Shown here piece after piece: positions 8,146-16,343 of a stretch of 64,000 nt of DNA. The DNA comes from Metabacillus fastidiosus NBRC 101226 (GTDB lineage: Bacteria; Bacillota; Bacilli; Bacillales; Bacillaceae). The notes under the pieces were generated by a model. It was not told the origin of the DNA and made no database searches. It was given only the letters and a program-made list of their open reading frames with translations. The position numbers and the translations under genes were made by a program. The stretch is taken from contig NZ_BCVG01000008.1 in NCBI RefSeq assembly GCF_001591625.1, forward strand, positions 1-64,000, written 5' to 3'. Position 1 is the stretch's first letter. Every line of letters starts with the position of its first letter.

Positions 8146-8256
8146 TTGGACTCCTAAACAGTATCATTTTTTGACATGATTTAAGATTATGATATACCTA
8201 TCAATTGAATAAGTCAAAATCATTTGATTAATTTAAAAAAGAGGAAGGTTTTGAAT

Positions 8257-8742
8257 ATGGCAGATTATATCTTAGAAGAAAAAGACAGATTTACTGTTTT
8301 AGGTTTTGGAACTGAGCTTAAGAGCGATTACACAGACTTTGCTGGCTTAAACAAGGAAAAGTCAGACTTTTGGCAGGCCTTCAGCCAAGATGGAAGGCTT
8401 GATACTTTAAAATCCATAGCCACGAATAACTACGTTTTTGCCGTGAACGAAGCGGTGAATAATAAGATGATGTATTATGCGGGAGTCATGACAGAGGCAT
8501 CAGCACCAGCACTAGGAGAATCTAGAATTATCCAATTTCCTAAGGGGGAATACCTAGTTGTGAAAGGGGAAGGAAAGACCGCTGATGAATTGAATAATAA
8601 ACTTGCTGGCCTAGCCTTCGGTCAAGTCTTACCAGAAGCAAAGAATTTTGCCTATGTTGGTGGACCAAATGCAACGGTTGAGATGGGGCAGCGAAACGGT
8701 TTAGTCTTTGGTGAAATGTGGATTCCTGTTGTTAGGAAATAA
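8257..8742 (+). CDS. GyrI-like effector-binding domain protein
   Basis: A 161-residue single-domain protein of the GyrI/AraC effector-binding fold, similar to the ligand-binding half of Rob/BmrR-type regulators but without a DNA-binding domain. Typical features are the FPKGEYLVVKGEGKTADEL segment and the closing VEMGQRNG...FGEMWIPV. I chose ATG 8257 because AAAGAGGAAGG ends 6-7 bases before it; an upstream TTG in frame has no such site. Such proteins bind hydrophobic or cationic ligands and some act as ligand hydrolases or sponges. Divergence from the WYL regulator suggests it is its target. Confidence 0.8.
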   Translation: MADYILEEKDRFTVLGFGTELKSDYTDFAGLNKEKSDFWQAFSQDGRLDTLKSIATNNYVFAVNEAVNNKMMYYAGVMTEASAPALGESRIIQFPKGEYLVVKGEGKTADELNNKLAGLAFGQVLPEAKNFAYVGGPNATVEMGQRNGLVFGEMWIPVVRK

Positions 8743-8764
8743 AGAGATAACTGGAGGGATGGAA

Positions 8765-9229
8765 ATGTCCTATATCGTTGATTTTAAAAATGTGTCTACC
8801 GTTGGTTTAGAATTTTCACCTGTAGTAGAAGCGCTTGCTGGTTTACGTGCTAATGAAGCCCGCTACTTTATGAACAAATACACACATGAATTTACAGTTG
8901 TACCAACTAGCGAAAGCCAGGAGACACTTGATTATGTGAACCGAATTTTGAAAGAAGAACGTGATATTGAGTTTGCAGCCAAACCGTTAGAAACGTCGCG
9001 TTTTCAAGTGGAAAATATCAAATTTGCCTACGTCTTTTATGAGGACGGTCTTGCGGTAAACGTCATGTATACAGTTGATGATCCTAAGAAGCGAGCGGTT
9101 GGTTTTAAGCTTTCTGAGGGGATGGAGGTACCAAAGGAGTTAGAAGGGAAGTTTAAGTTTGCTAGGCAGAAGTCTAAACTGGCTGGAACAATTCGTGGCT
9201 CGTTTTTTGTGATCAAAGGAGAATATTAG
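8765..9229 (+). CDS. Conserved hypothetical protein co-transcribed with the GyrI-like gene
   Basis: A 154-residue protein of unknown function. I chose ATG 8765 because GGAGGG at 8753-8758 lies 6 bases before it, whereas the ATG at 8759 touches that site. The upstream frame overlapping the GyrI gene is not needed. There is no signal peptide or membrane segment. The sequence is mixed alpha/beta with a KGEY end. The 22-base gap to the previous stop indicates one operon. I recall similar genes beside GyrI-like and WYL genes in other Firmicutes, sometimes labelled phage-tail-like, but I cannot support that label from the sequence. Confidence 0.7.
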   Translation: MSYIVDFKNVSTVGLEFSPVVEALAGLRANEARYFMNKYTHEFTVVPTSESQETLDYVNRILKEERDIEFAAKPLETSRFQVENIKFAYVFYEDGLAVNVMYTVDDPKKRAVGFKLSEGMEVPKELEGKFKFARQKSKLAGTIRGSFFVIKGEY

Positions 9230-9693
9230 AGTAGGCAAAAGCCCAAGTGGAGGAATCCAGCCAATTTTGTACTTGATCATTCTTTTTCTTCATTGAAATT
9301 AGTGAAAACCCAATGGATGTAGCTATTCTCCTTGGTAACTTCTACTTTGCTAATAGGGATTCAGGGGAGATAAGGAAGGAGTCTTTATTATGTTTTCCAA
9401 GGATTAGAGACTATCCAGAAAATTGTTTTGGATTTAGGTATTTTTGATCAAATTTTATTTCTACGCTAAAATTACACAACTTTATTTTTAACCCCGTCCT
9501 ACATTTAGAACGGGGTTATGCTTGTCTGAACTTTTAAAATTAAACAATTTTATTATCTCTCCACATAATTGTTTGTGAAAGTACAAACGAAAGAACAGCA
9601 AAATCAATGCTTATCCTTCATTTGAGCTAAGCGTGGAAATAAATCATAATTAGGTTCTTAATGTACTCATGGTTCATGGTCTGATTATTCTCT
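9230..9693. other. Gene-poor region with one hairpin
   Basis: A stretch of about 460 bases. AACCCCGT (9490-9497) pairs with ACGGGGTT (9510-9517); neither strand has a strong T-run, so it is at best a weak terminator. A short plus frame from ATG 9313 (about 40 codons) reads reasonably but has no ribosome binding site and no recognisable family. Nothing else is supported. Confidence 0.4.
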
Positions 9694-9861
9694 TTAACCT
9701 AAGTCCACTCCATGTTTAGAACCATCAGGACTTCTTGCAGGATCTCCATCTCTTAACTGTACTGGTTCTTTAACTTTATTATTACTTGATAAATCAGATG
9801 TTGCTTGTTGTTTTGTACTTGAATTACCGGTTATTCCAAACCCAACATTTTGATTTTTCAT
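9694..9861 (-). CDS. Small hydrophilic protein, 55 residues
   Basis: A short gene with an excellent ribosome binding site: AAGGAGGTGAATAG precedes ATG 9861 on the minus strand. The product is polar, without Cys or membrane segment, and ends in a distinctive GDPARSPDGSKHGVDLG. The strong Shine-Dalgarno and clean frame argue it is real. It resembles the class of small, low-complexity proteins common in Bacillus spores, but I do not recognise a specific family. It lies upstream of the germination locus in an otherwise empty region, transcribed alone. Confidence 0.65.
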   Translation of the reverse strand: MKNQNVGFGITGNSSTKQQATSDLSSNNKVKEPVQLRDGDPARSPDGSKHGVDLG

Positions 9862-10337
9862 ATCTATTCACCTCCTTAAATCTATGATTGATTTTTAGGT
9901 GAAAAAAAACAGGTAATTTTATGTAAATTGAAGAGGGTATAGAAATTTAACAGGTTAATTATTGATTTACCTAAGCAGGTCTATAAGCTGAAGTTATTTT
10001 TCATTAATTTTAATGTAAGTGAATATATCGAGAACGAACGTTTGATAATGATATTAAAAAGAAACATATTTATGGAATATTTAATTGAACTTATTTTTGT
10101 TATTCTTTTAATATTGGAAATGGGATAATCATTTCTCTTCTCACTGAATCAATTGAGTTTTTAGCGTTATACTTCATTGCTTCCCTTAAAAGTCTTGAGA
10201 AAAGTAATAAAGGGAGTATTCACCATCTACTTTATTAATCTTTATTTTTTATAAATAGTATTAATTTGTTTATTTTCCTACATTGATTGAAAAACTGTTT
10301 ATAAAAGAAAATTGTACAAGCAAGTTTAAGGAGAATA
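9862..10337. other. AT-rich intergenic region upstream of gerAC
   Basis: About 475 bases with no convincing ORF on either strand. The last bases (TTTAAGGAGAATAATG) hold the ribosome binding site of the gerAC-like gene. Promoters for both flanking genes presumably lie here; I could not assign one. Confidence 0.4.
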
Positions 10338-11416
10338 ATGATGATAAAAAAAGCCTTTATTTCGATTAGCTATTGTATATTGCTGAGTAGCTGTATTCCT
10401 CCGGAAACGGTTGATGAGGTTCAAATTGTTGAAAGTATGGGTTATGACTTAGCAGAGGGAGATAAATTTCAAACAACTGTGGCTGTAGCTATATTTAAGC
10501 CTAGTGAAGGTGGTTCCGAATTTAAAAGTGAAACGATTGATTTTAATGGCACTTCCAGATTTGGAAGCCTTATCGATATAGAAAGAAGTTCATCGAAACC
10601 TATTGCTCGCGGAAAAATGTTAGCCAGTTTATTCGGAGAAGATTTGGCGAAAAAAGGTATTGAGAGAGTTTTGGAAAAAAGGGATCCAACAATTGGGAAA
10701 AGAATGGATCTTTGTGTGATCGAAGGAAACGTTAAGGAATTATTAGAAGGAGATTATCCTTTGGACCAGACAGTTTCCCGATATATAAAGGAACTCCTTA
10801 ACCAAAGAGAAAAAAGAAATTTACCTAATACTAATCTTCATAAATTTATGTATAGTTATTACTCAAAAACGCAGGATCCTATTATGCCATTATTAAAAAA
10901 CATCAGGATAAAATAGAGGTATCAGGACTTGCACTTTTCAATGGCGACAAATATGTCGATAAACTTTATCCAGATAAACTACTCATTTTTAAAATGCTTT
11001 ATGAAAATGTTAAAATGGGTGATTACGAGGCATCTCTTGAAAATAATCAACATGTGGTACTAGAAACAATAAAGTCTAACGTAGATTATAGGATAACGAA
11101 CTCAATGACAAATCCAGTTATTAAGATTAAAGTTCAAATGAGTGCATTCGTGAATGAGACTGTCTCAAGCGTTGAATATCATACGAAGTCGGATATAGAG
11201 AAGCTTGAAAGGTTATTAGAGAAAGATCTTACGGAGAAGGGTCAACAAATGATTAAACAATTCAAAGAACAAGAGATCGACCCTCTTGGTATTGCAGATA
11301 GGGCAAGAAGTCAAACGAGGGGATGGAAATCGGATAAATGGGAGCAACTGTATCCGAATGCTCCAGTTCAAATAAATTTCACTCTCGATATTATTGAATC
11401 CGGAATAAGTTATTAA
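10338..11416 (+). pseudogene. gerAC: Ger(x)C-type spore germination lipoprotein, frameshifted
   Basis: Two frames together make a full-length Ger(x)C protein of about 359 residues. The first (from 10338) has a lipoprotein signal with the lipobox LLSSC, followed by PPETVDEVQIVESMGYD and the IARGKMLASLFGEDLAKKG motif. It runs into TAG at 10914. The second frame continues with LALFNGDKYVDKL and ends in IADRARSQTRGWKSDKWEQ, a family hallmark. The break is at a run of six A at 10895-10900: one more A gives LLKKHQDKIEVSGLALF without interruption. This C subunit anchors germinant receptors at the spore inner membrane. It faces gerAB tail to tail, which is unusual. A sequencing error cannot be excluded. 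Confidence 0.85.
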
Positions 11417-11456
11417 TAAATTTAGAAAAGTTCAGAAGGAGATAACATCAGTATGT

Positions 11457-12547
11457 TTAGTTATCCCTTTTTAGCCTGTAAATAATTTTTTGTGCTAGAA
11501 ACAGAAATGGTATGTAGCCGTAAACAATATAAAAACTAATTTCACTAACTAAATTACTTAATTGTTCTATGCTTGTCCGTTTATTAATAAACCCTGAAAC
11601 AATTGCTATTATGAATATGATAGCAATGAGCAGAATTTTTTTATTAATTGTAACTAATTGTGATATTCCGTGATGCACTCCCCACAATATCACACAAAGA
11701 TTTGGCAAAACGATAAGTAACCATGCGGATAAACCTAAATGTTCAAATCTTTCTAAAACCGGGAGCTCAATAATTTGCCATAAAACGACCGTACTCCATA
11801 AAGTATGCTGTAATTGTTCTTGATTATAAAATGTAAAAGTAATGATTGCCACATAAACATAAATGATGGTAGTAAAGATAATAGCTAGATGAGCCCATTT
11901 TGCAGACCTTTCAGGATTTTTAATAAATGGATAAAAGAGTAATAATGATTCAAATCCAACCATACTTAGTGTTACTTCTTTCGATGAGAGTAAAATATCT
12001 TTATAACTATGGTCCATTATAGGAAAAAGATTACTATAATGAGCAAATTCTAAAGGAAATAACATTGATAATAATATCGGCAGCATATAAAGAATACTTA
12101 AAAAACAAATACCAGTAACTACCCGAAACCCTTTGATAACGAAGTAACTAATTACTAAGAGTAAAATTAAAGAGAAAAAAATGGACTTAAATGAGGAAAT
12201 ATCCACACTTGTATGACTTCAATATATATACGTAAAGTAAAAATACCGAGGATCAAAAAATAAGAGATAAAAAGCAAACTAAGAAAACCGCCAACCCATT
12301 TTCCGAATAGATCACGATGGATTGCGATTATATCTCCTTTTCCCTTATTTAAAATTCGATATAAGAGCCATATAAGGATATGAATACTTAAACCTGAAAC
12401 AATAATCGAAATCCACGTATCATACCCAGCATGTTGACTCATTCCTCTTAAGTCAAAAAGTGCTCCCCCTCCTAATTGCATCGAATTAATGACGTAAAAG
12501 ACAAGAAAAGGTGAAATGAGAAGATTTTCCTTTAGAAGATTACGCAT
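11457..12547 (-). pseudogene. gerAB: GerAB-type germinant receptor permease subunit, frameshifted
   Basis: An amino-acid/polyamine/organocation-type membrane protein of about 364 residues, the B subunit that binds germinants in spore nutrient receptors. The N-terminal part (126 residues from ATG 12547) covers about three membrane segments, and the C-terminal part (frame to 11457) about seven. They are out of frame by one base at the A-run 12175-12181 (T-run on the coding strand). Eight instead of seven bases would give WIFPHLSPFFFSLILLLVI without interruption. It follows gerAA on the same strand with an 83-base gap. The lesion is the same kind as in gerAC, so either both are errors or the receptor is lost. 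Confidence 0.85.
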
Positions 12548-12630
12548 ATCCTCACCAAATTTCTATCGGAGCTTGTCACTTTTATTTATTTCCTGTAAAA
12601 ACTCTTTCTTGTGACTAATCTCCAGAATTT

Positions 12631-14133
12631 TTATTTTTCATTATCATGCTTTTCATTAATACGTTTAGCATTTGCACGGTTAGGATCTTCAGGCCTTTGA
12701 TAGATCGGCCGTTTAGCTTGCCGATTAAAAGGCAAACGGAAAAAAGCATCTTTTAAATCAGTTAAACGCGGCGGGAAAATCGGTTCTATAAAAGGTCTTC
12801 CCAAGGATATTAAATTTAACAGATGGCCGACCATAAAAGCAAAGAAAATAGCAATTCCCGTTAATCCCCATAATTGAGCAAACAAAATAAATGGAAAGCG
12901 TATTAAACGGATTGTGTTGCTCATTTGGTAAACAGGTGTTGTAAAGGATGCAAGCGCTGCTAGCGCTATAATTATTAATAAAATGCTGCTCGTTAAGCCG
13001 GCATCTACGGAAGCTGTCCCGATTACAATACCGCCAACGATACCGATTGTTTGGCCTACTTTCGTTGGAAGTCTTGCCCCGGCCTCTCGTAATAGTTCGA
13101 TAACCACTTCCATTATTAATACTTCCATGACCGGAGGGAAAGGTACATCTGCCCTCGTAGATATTAAAGTTGCTAATAAATCCATTGGGATCATTTCATA
13201 ATGATGTGTCAAAATTGCAACATAAAAAGGTGTTGAAAAAACCGAGAACGTTACTGCGAATAAACGAAGTAATCGAAAGAATGATGACATATGCCAAATT
13301 TGAAAATAATCCTCGAAAGCCGAAAAAAATTCAACGATTGTAATCGGCGCATAAAGAGCGTGTGGTGACCCATCAACAATTATCGCAATTTTCCCTTCCG
13401 TTAATACTGCACTTAGACGATCAGGACGTTCTGTATCAAGCAGCTGTGGGAAAGGTGAATTTTTATTATCAGAAATCATTTGAGTAATATAAGAACTATC
13501 AATAATATGGTCATACTCAATATCAGAAATCCGTTGTATTACGGTATTTATATTTTCTTGATTCGCGATACCGTCAATATAGAGAATGGCGATTCTTGTT
13601 TTTGATAATTTTCCTACCTCGATTTCTTTTAATTGTAATTGTGGTAGGAGAAGTCTCTTTCTAATTAAGTTGATATTAGTATCAAGTGATTCCACAAAAG
13701 CTTCTTTAGGCCCTACTACTGTAAACTCAACTTCAGGCATTGCAACTTGTCGTGTTTCAACTGTAACTGCAGAGATCAAAAGACATTTTGTATCATGCTC
13801 ATTAAACTGGATCATAATTGACCCGGACATAATCTTCTTTTGGATTTCCGTAACATTTTCTGTAATTAATTTTTGTTCGATCGGAAGTAAATTTTTTATA
13901 TCATAAATATTAGTAAAAGAATGCTCAGTTAAATAAGGAAAAACATCTCGATGAATGAAGTCTGGGCTCACCATTGTCTTTAAGTAGCTAACCCAGCATG
14001 AACCGTTCTTTGTTTCAAACTCAAAACGATTAAAGTCTTTTGATGGTTTTAAAGCTTTAATTAAATCTTCAAGATTACCTTCAGTATTATGTTTGATAGA
14101 TTTCTTTTTGGTTTGATTAAGCCACTTTAGCAA
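12631..14133 (-). CDS. gerAA: GerAA-type spore germination receptor subunit A
   Basis: A 500-residue GerA-family protein. The N-terminal half is soluble (LEDLIKALKPSKDFNRFEFE..., LPQLQLKEIEVGKLSKTRIA, IDSSYITQMISD). The C-terminal half has about five membrane segments with the conserved stretches VLTEGKIAIIVDGSPHAL, TRADVPFPPVMEVLIME and GARLPTKVGQTIGIVGGIVI. The A subunit forms the ligand-gated channel of spore nutrient receptors. I prefer TTG 14133 (LLKWLNQ), which follows AAGGGGAAA at good spacing; a longer frame to 14232 lacks such a site. It is intact, unlike its partners gerAB and gerAC. Confidence 0.9.
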   Translation of the reverse strand: MLKWLNQTKKKSIKHNTEGNLEDLIKALKPSKDFNRFEFETKNGSCWVSYLKTMVSPDFIHRDVFPYLTEHSFTNIYDIKNLLPIEQKLITENVTEIQKKIMSGSIMIQFNEHDTKCLLISAVTVETRQVAMPEVEFTVVGPKEAFVESLDTNINLIRKRLLLPQLQLKEIEVGKLSKTRIAILYIDGIANQENINTVIQRISDIEYDHIIDSSYITQMISDNKNSPFPQLLDTERPDRLSAVLTEGKIAIIVDGSPHALYAPITIVEFFSAFEDYFQIWHMSSFFRLLRLFAVTFSVFSTPFYVAILTHHYEMIPMDLLATLISTRADVPFPPVMEVLIMEVVIELLREAGARLPTKVGQTIGIVGGIVIGTASVDAGLTSSILLIIIALAALASFTTPVYQMSNTIRLIRFPFILFAQLWGLTGIAIFFAFMVGHLLNLISLGRPFIEPIFPPRLTDLKDAFFRLPFNRQAKRPIYQRPEDPNRANAKRINEKHDNEK

Positions 14134-14367
14134 TGAATAATTTCCCCTTCCCCGGATATTGCAGATAAGGAACGATTTTAATATAAAATAGCTTGTTGAT
14201 GTGTAATTTTTTCTATGTATAAGCATGTCCAAATAATCTTTTCTTTATTAGACAAAAATATGTAATCTTACGATTTAATTTGCAAATGAGTAGTGAACCA
14301 AAAAATAAAAGGCAGACCTCGTGGATCTGTCCTTTACATCTATTATTTTCATTAATTAACGTCCGAA

Positions 14368-14620
14368 TCAAACATCTACCAATCCCGGATCAACCTCATT
14401 ATTAGAGTTTTCTATTTCAGGAGATTCAGAGTAATTCTTGATATCTTTGAAATTAAAGTAAACGTTCAGGAGGATGGTGGTGAAAGTACCTGTAAAAATG
14501 CCGTTTCCGAATAATAATTGAATGATCTCAGGCATTTTATCTAATAAGCCAGGAATAACACTTATACCAATGCCCAGGCTGACGCTGTAGGCGATGATTA
14601 GTAAGTTATTATTATTCGAT
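14368..14620 (-). pseudogene. C-terminal relic of a xanthine/uracil permease (NCS2 family)
   Basis: About 84 codons ending at TGA (14368-14370) read LSNNNNLLIIAYSVSLGIGI, then PGLLDKMPEIIQLLFGNGI and FTGTFTTILLNVYFN. This matches the last membrane segments of nucleobase:cation symporters of the PbuX/UraA type. Nothing upstream continues the gene, so only the 3' end survives. It points away from the pyr locus. The bases between 14621 and 14840 hold no gene. Confidence 0.75.
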
Positions 14621-14844
14621 AAATAGTGAAAAAAGCAGACTTGTATAGAATGCTAATAAAGTGAACCCCTTAAGGCGATAACTGGTCAGTCAACATATTA
14701 AAACCATTGTATTATGTTTTTCGGTATTTATTAATCAGCCGGCACTGTGAATTGCCTCTAAACTTTATAAGGAAAATAAGATAATAATAATGAAACTTAT
14801 AAATAAAATATAGAGGATACCATTAAAAACTAAATACATCCTTT

Positions 14845-14952
14845 TTAAAAGTAGTCCTGTGAGGCTTCAAAGAGAGGAATAACAAGGTGGCTAGCATCCG
14901 TGTTAGTCTTACGAACTATAATCTCTTTATGCGCTCATAAAGAGATTTTTTA
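14845..14952 (+). promoter_or_regulatory. PyrR-dependent transcription attenuator
   Basis: AGTCCTGTGAGGCT at 14853-14866 matches the PyrR-binding loop consensus of Bacillus pyr leaders exactly. About 55 bases further on there is an intrinsic terminator, AATCTCTTTA (14920-14929) with TAAAGAGATT (14938-14947) and a T-run. When UMP/UTP is plentiful, PyrR binding is expected to favour this terminator. The element therefore puts pyrAA-pyrAB under pyrimidine control and identifies the downstream carbamoyl phosphate synthase as the pyrimidine-type enzyme. Confidence 0.88.
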
Positions 14953-15002
14953 TTGAAACCGTCAATTCTTCCATACTAACAAACAAGACATGATGAAACG
15001 GA

Positions 15003-15221
15003 GACAGCTTAATTTGGCGAAAAATCAAGCGATCATTTTGGAAACCTACTGATGCATTTGGATTAGCTTGACCAAGTCTAAAAGTAGGGATTAAAGCAGA
15101 TTTAACTGTCATACATCTAGAAGGTGAAAATAAAATTGATCCTAATCCCTTTTTATCAAAAGATAAAAATATAACATTTACTGGATCTGTTTTAAAAATG
15201 TCCAGCACCAACAGGTTTTAG
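15003..15221 (+). pseudogene. pyrC: Relic of the pyrC (dihydroorotase) 3' end
   Basis: Between the attenuator and pyrAA, a plus-strand frame ending at TAG 15219-15221 reads KPTDAFGLA, stop, PSLKVGIKADLTVIHLEGEN, then KIDPNPFLSKDKNITFTG. This fits the C-terminus of dihydroorotase, where a PADxFGL...ADLTIIDL...IDPxTFLSKGKNTPFxG pattern precedes the stop. One in-frame TGA interrupts it and the upstream gene body is absent. In Bacillus pyr operons pyrC lies directly before pyrAA, so position supports the call. The antisense frame that is open here is not needed. Confidence 0.75.
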
Positions 15222-15257
15222 CGGAAACATAGTTTGGAGCATAGGAGGAAATTGTTT

Positions 15258-16343
15258 ATGAAAAGACAATTAGTATTAGAAGACGGAACAGTATTTATTG
15301 GAAAAGGTTTTGGTAGCGAGAAAGAAACAATTGGTGAAGTTATATTTAATACAGGAATGACAGGATATCAGGAAATTTTATCTGATCCTTCCTATTGTGG
15401 TCAAATTGTTACATTAACATATCCATTAATCGGAAACTACGGAATAAATCGAGATGATTTTGAGACAATTACTCCATTTATTGAAGGATTTGTCGTAAAG
15501 GAATACTGTGAGTTTCCATCTAATTGGAGATGTGAATATACAATTGACGAATACTTTAAATTAAAAAATATTCCAGGTATTTCGGGTGTTGATACGCGCA
15601 AGCTGACAAGAATTATCCGTCAGCATGGCACACTTAAAGGTACGATTTGTGATATTGAAGAAAACCCTGAGGAAATCATCAAAAATTTACAAAGATATGA
15701 ACTTCCAACAGATCAAGTCAATAAAGTGTCAACAAAAACACCTTATCCAAGTCCTGGAAGAGGTCATCGTGTAGTGCTAGTTGATTATGGAATGAAGCAT
15801 GGCATCCTTCGTGAGTTGAATAAACGAAACTGCGATGTTGTTGTTGTTCCACATACGATCACTGCAAGTGAAGTAATACAACTCCAGCCGGACGGTATTA
15901 TGCTTTCAAACGGACCGGGGGATCCGAAAGATGTTCCAGTTACAATTGAAATGATCAAAGGAATCTTAGGGAAAATACCTTTATTCGGTATCTGCTTAGG
16001 CCATCAACTATTTGCATTAGCATGTGGAGCTGATACTGAAAAAATGAAGTTCGGGCATCGTGGTTCTAATCAACCTGTAAAAGAACTTTTGCTAGGCAAG
16101 GTTGCAATTACTGCTCAAAATCATGGCTATACAGTAACAGAAGATTCAATTAATAAGGATATATTAGAAGTTACACATATTGGCTTAAACGATGGCACAG
16201 TTGAGGGGTTAAAACATAAAATTGCACCTGCATTTACAGTACAGTATCATCCAGAAGCATCACCGGGACCAGAAGATGCAAATAGTTTATTTGACCAATT
16301 TTTAGAAATGATTGAATCAAATAAGAAAGCAGGGATTAAATAA
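15258..16343 (+). CDS. pyrAA: Carbamoyl phosphate synthase small subunit (glutaminase), pyrimidine type
   Basis: A 361-residue glutamine amidotransferase subunit that releases ammonia from glutamine for carbamoyl phosphate synthesis. The N-terminal half has the small-subunit fold ([20 protein letters not shown]). The C-terminal class I amidotransferase domain carries the nucleophile Cys in [13 protein letters not shown] and the catalytic His-Glu pair in [12 protein letters not shown] chose ATG 15258, which follows ATAGGAGGAAATTG. The stop overlaps the start of pyrAB by one base, so the two are translationally coupled. The PyrR leader upstream indicates uridine nucleotide control. Length fits PyrAA more than the arginine-type CarA. 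Confidence 0.93.
   Translation: MKRQLVLEDGTVFIGKGFGSEKETIGEVIFNTGMTGYQEILSDPSYCGQIVTLTYPLIGNYGINRDDFETITPFIEGFVVKEYCEFPSNWRCEYTIDEYFKLKNIPGISGVDTRKLTRIIRQHGTLKGTICDIEENPEEIIKNLQRYELPTDQVNKVSTKTPYPSPGRGHRVVLVDYGMKHGILRELNKRNCDVVVVPHTITASEVIQLQPDGIMLSNGPGDPKDVPVTIEMIKGILGKIPLFGICLGHQLFALACGADTEKMKFGHRGSNQPVKELLLGKVAITAQNHGYTVTEDSINKDILEVTHIGLNDGTVEGLKHKIAPAFTVQYHPEASPGPEDANSLFDQFLEMIESNKKAGIK

Noticed and set aside
8224-8256. Upstream TTG start for the GyrI-like protein
   Set aside because: No ribosome binding site precedes it, whereas GAGGAAGG lies at proper distance before ATG 8257.
10895-10900. Programmed ribosomal frameshift in the gerAC-like gene
   Set aside because: Ger(x)C proteins are not known to need frameshifting, no slippery-site-plus-structure arrangement is evident, and the partner gerAB has the same type of lesion, so error or decay is simpler.
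14927-15211. Open 94-codon minus-strand frame between the PyrR attenuator and pyrAA
   Set aside because: It is antisense to the pyrC relic, has no ribosome binding site and resembles no family. The plus-strand pyrC reading explains the sequence better.
15234-15257. Upstream start for pyrAA
   Set aside because: The extra residues would translate the AGGAGG ribosome binding site; ATG 15258 gives the normal family N-terminus.
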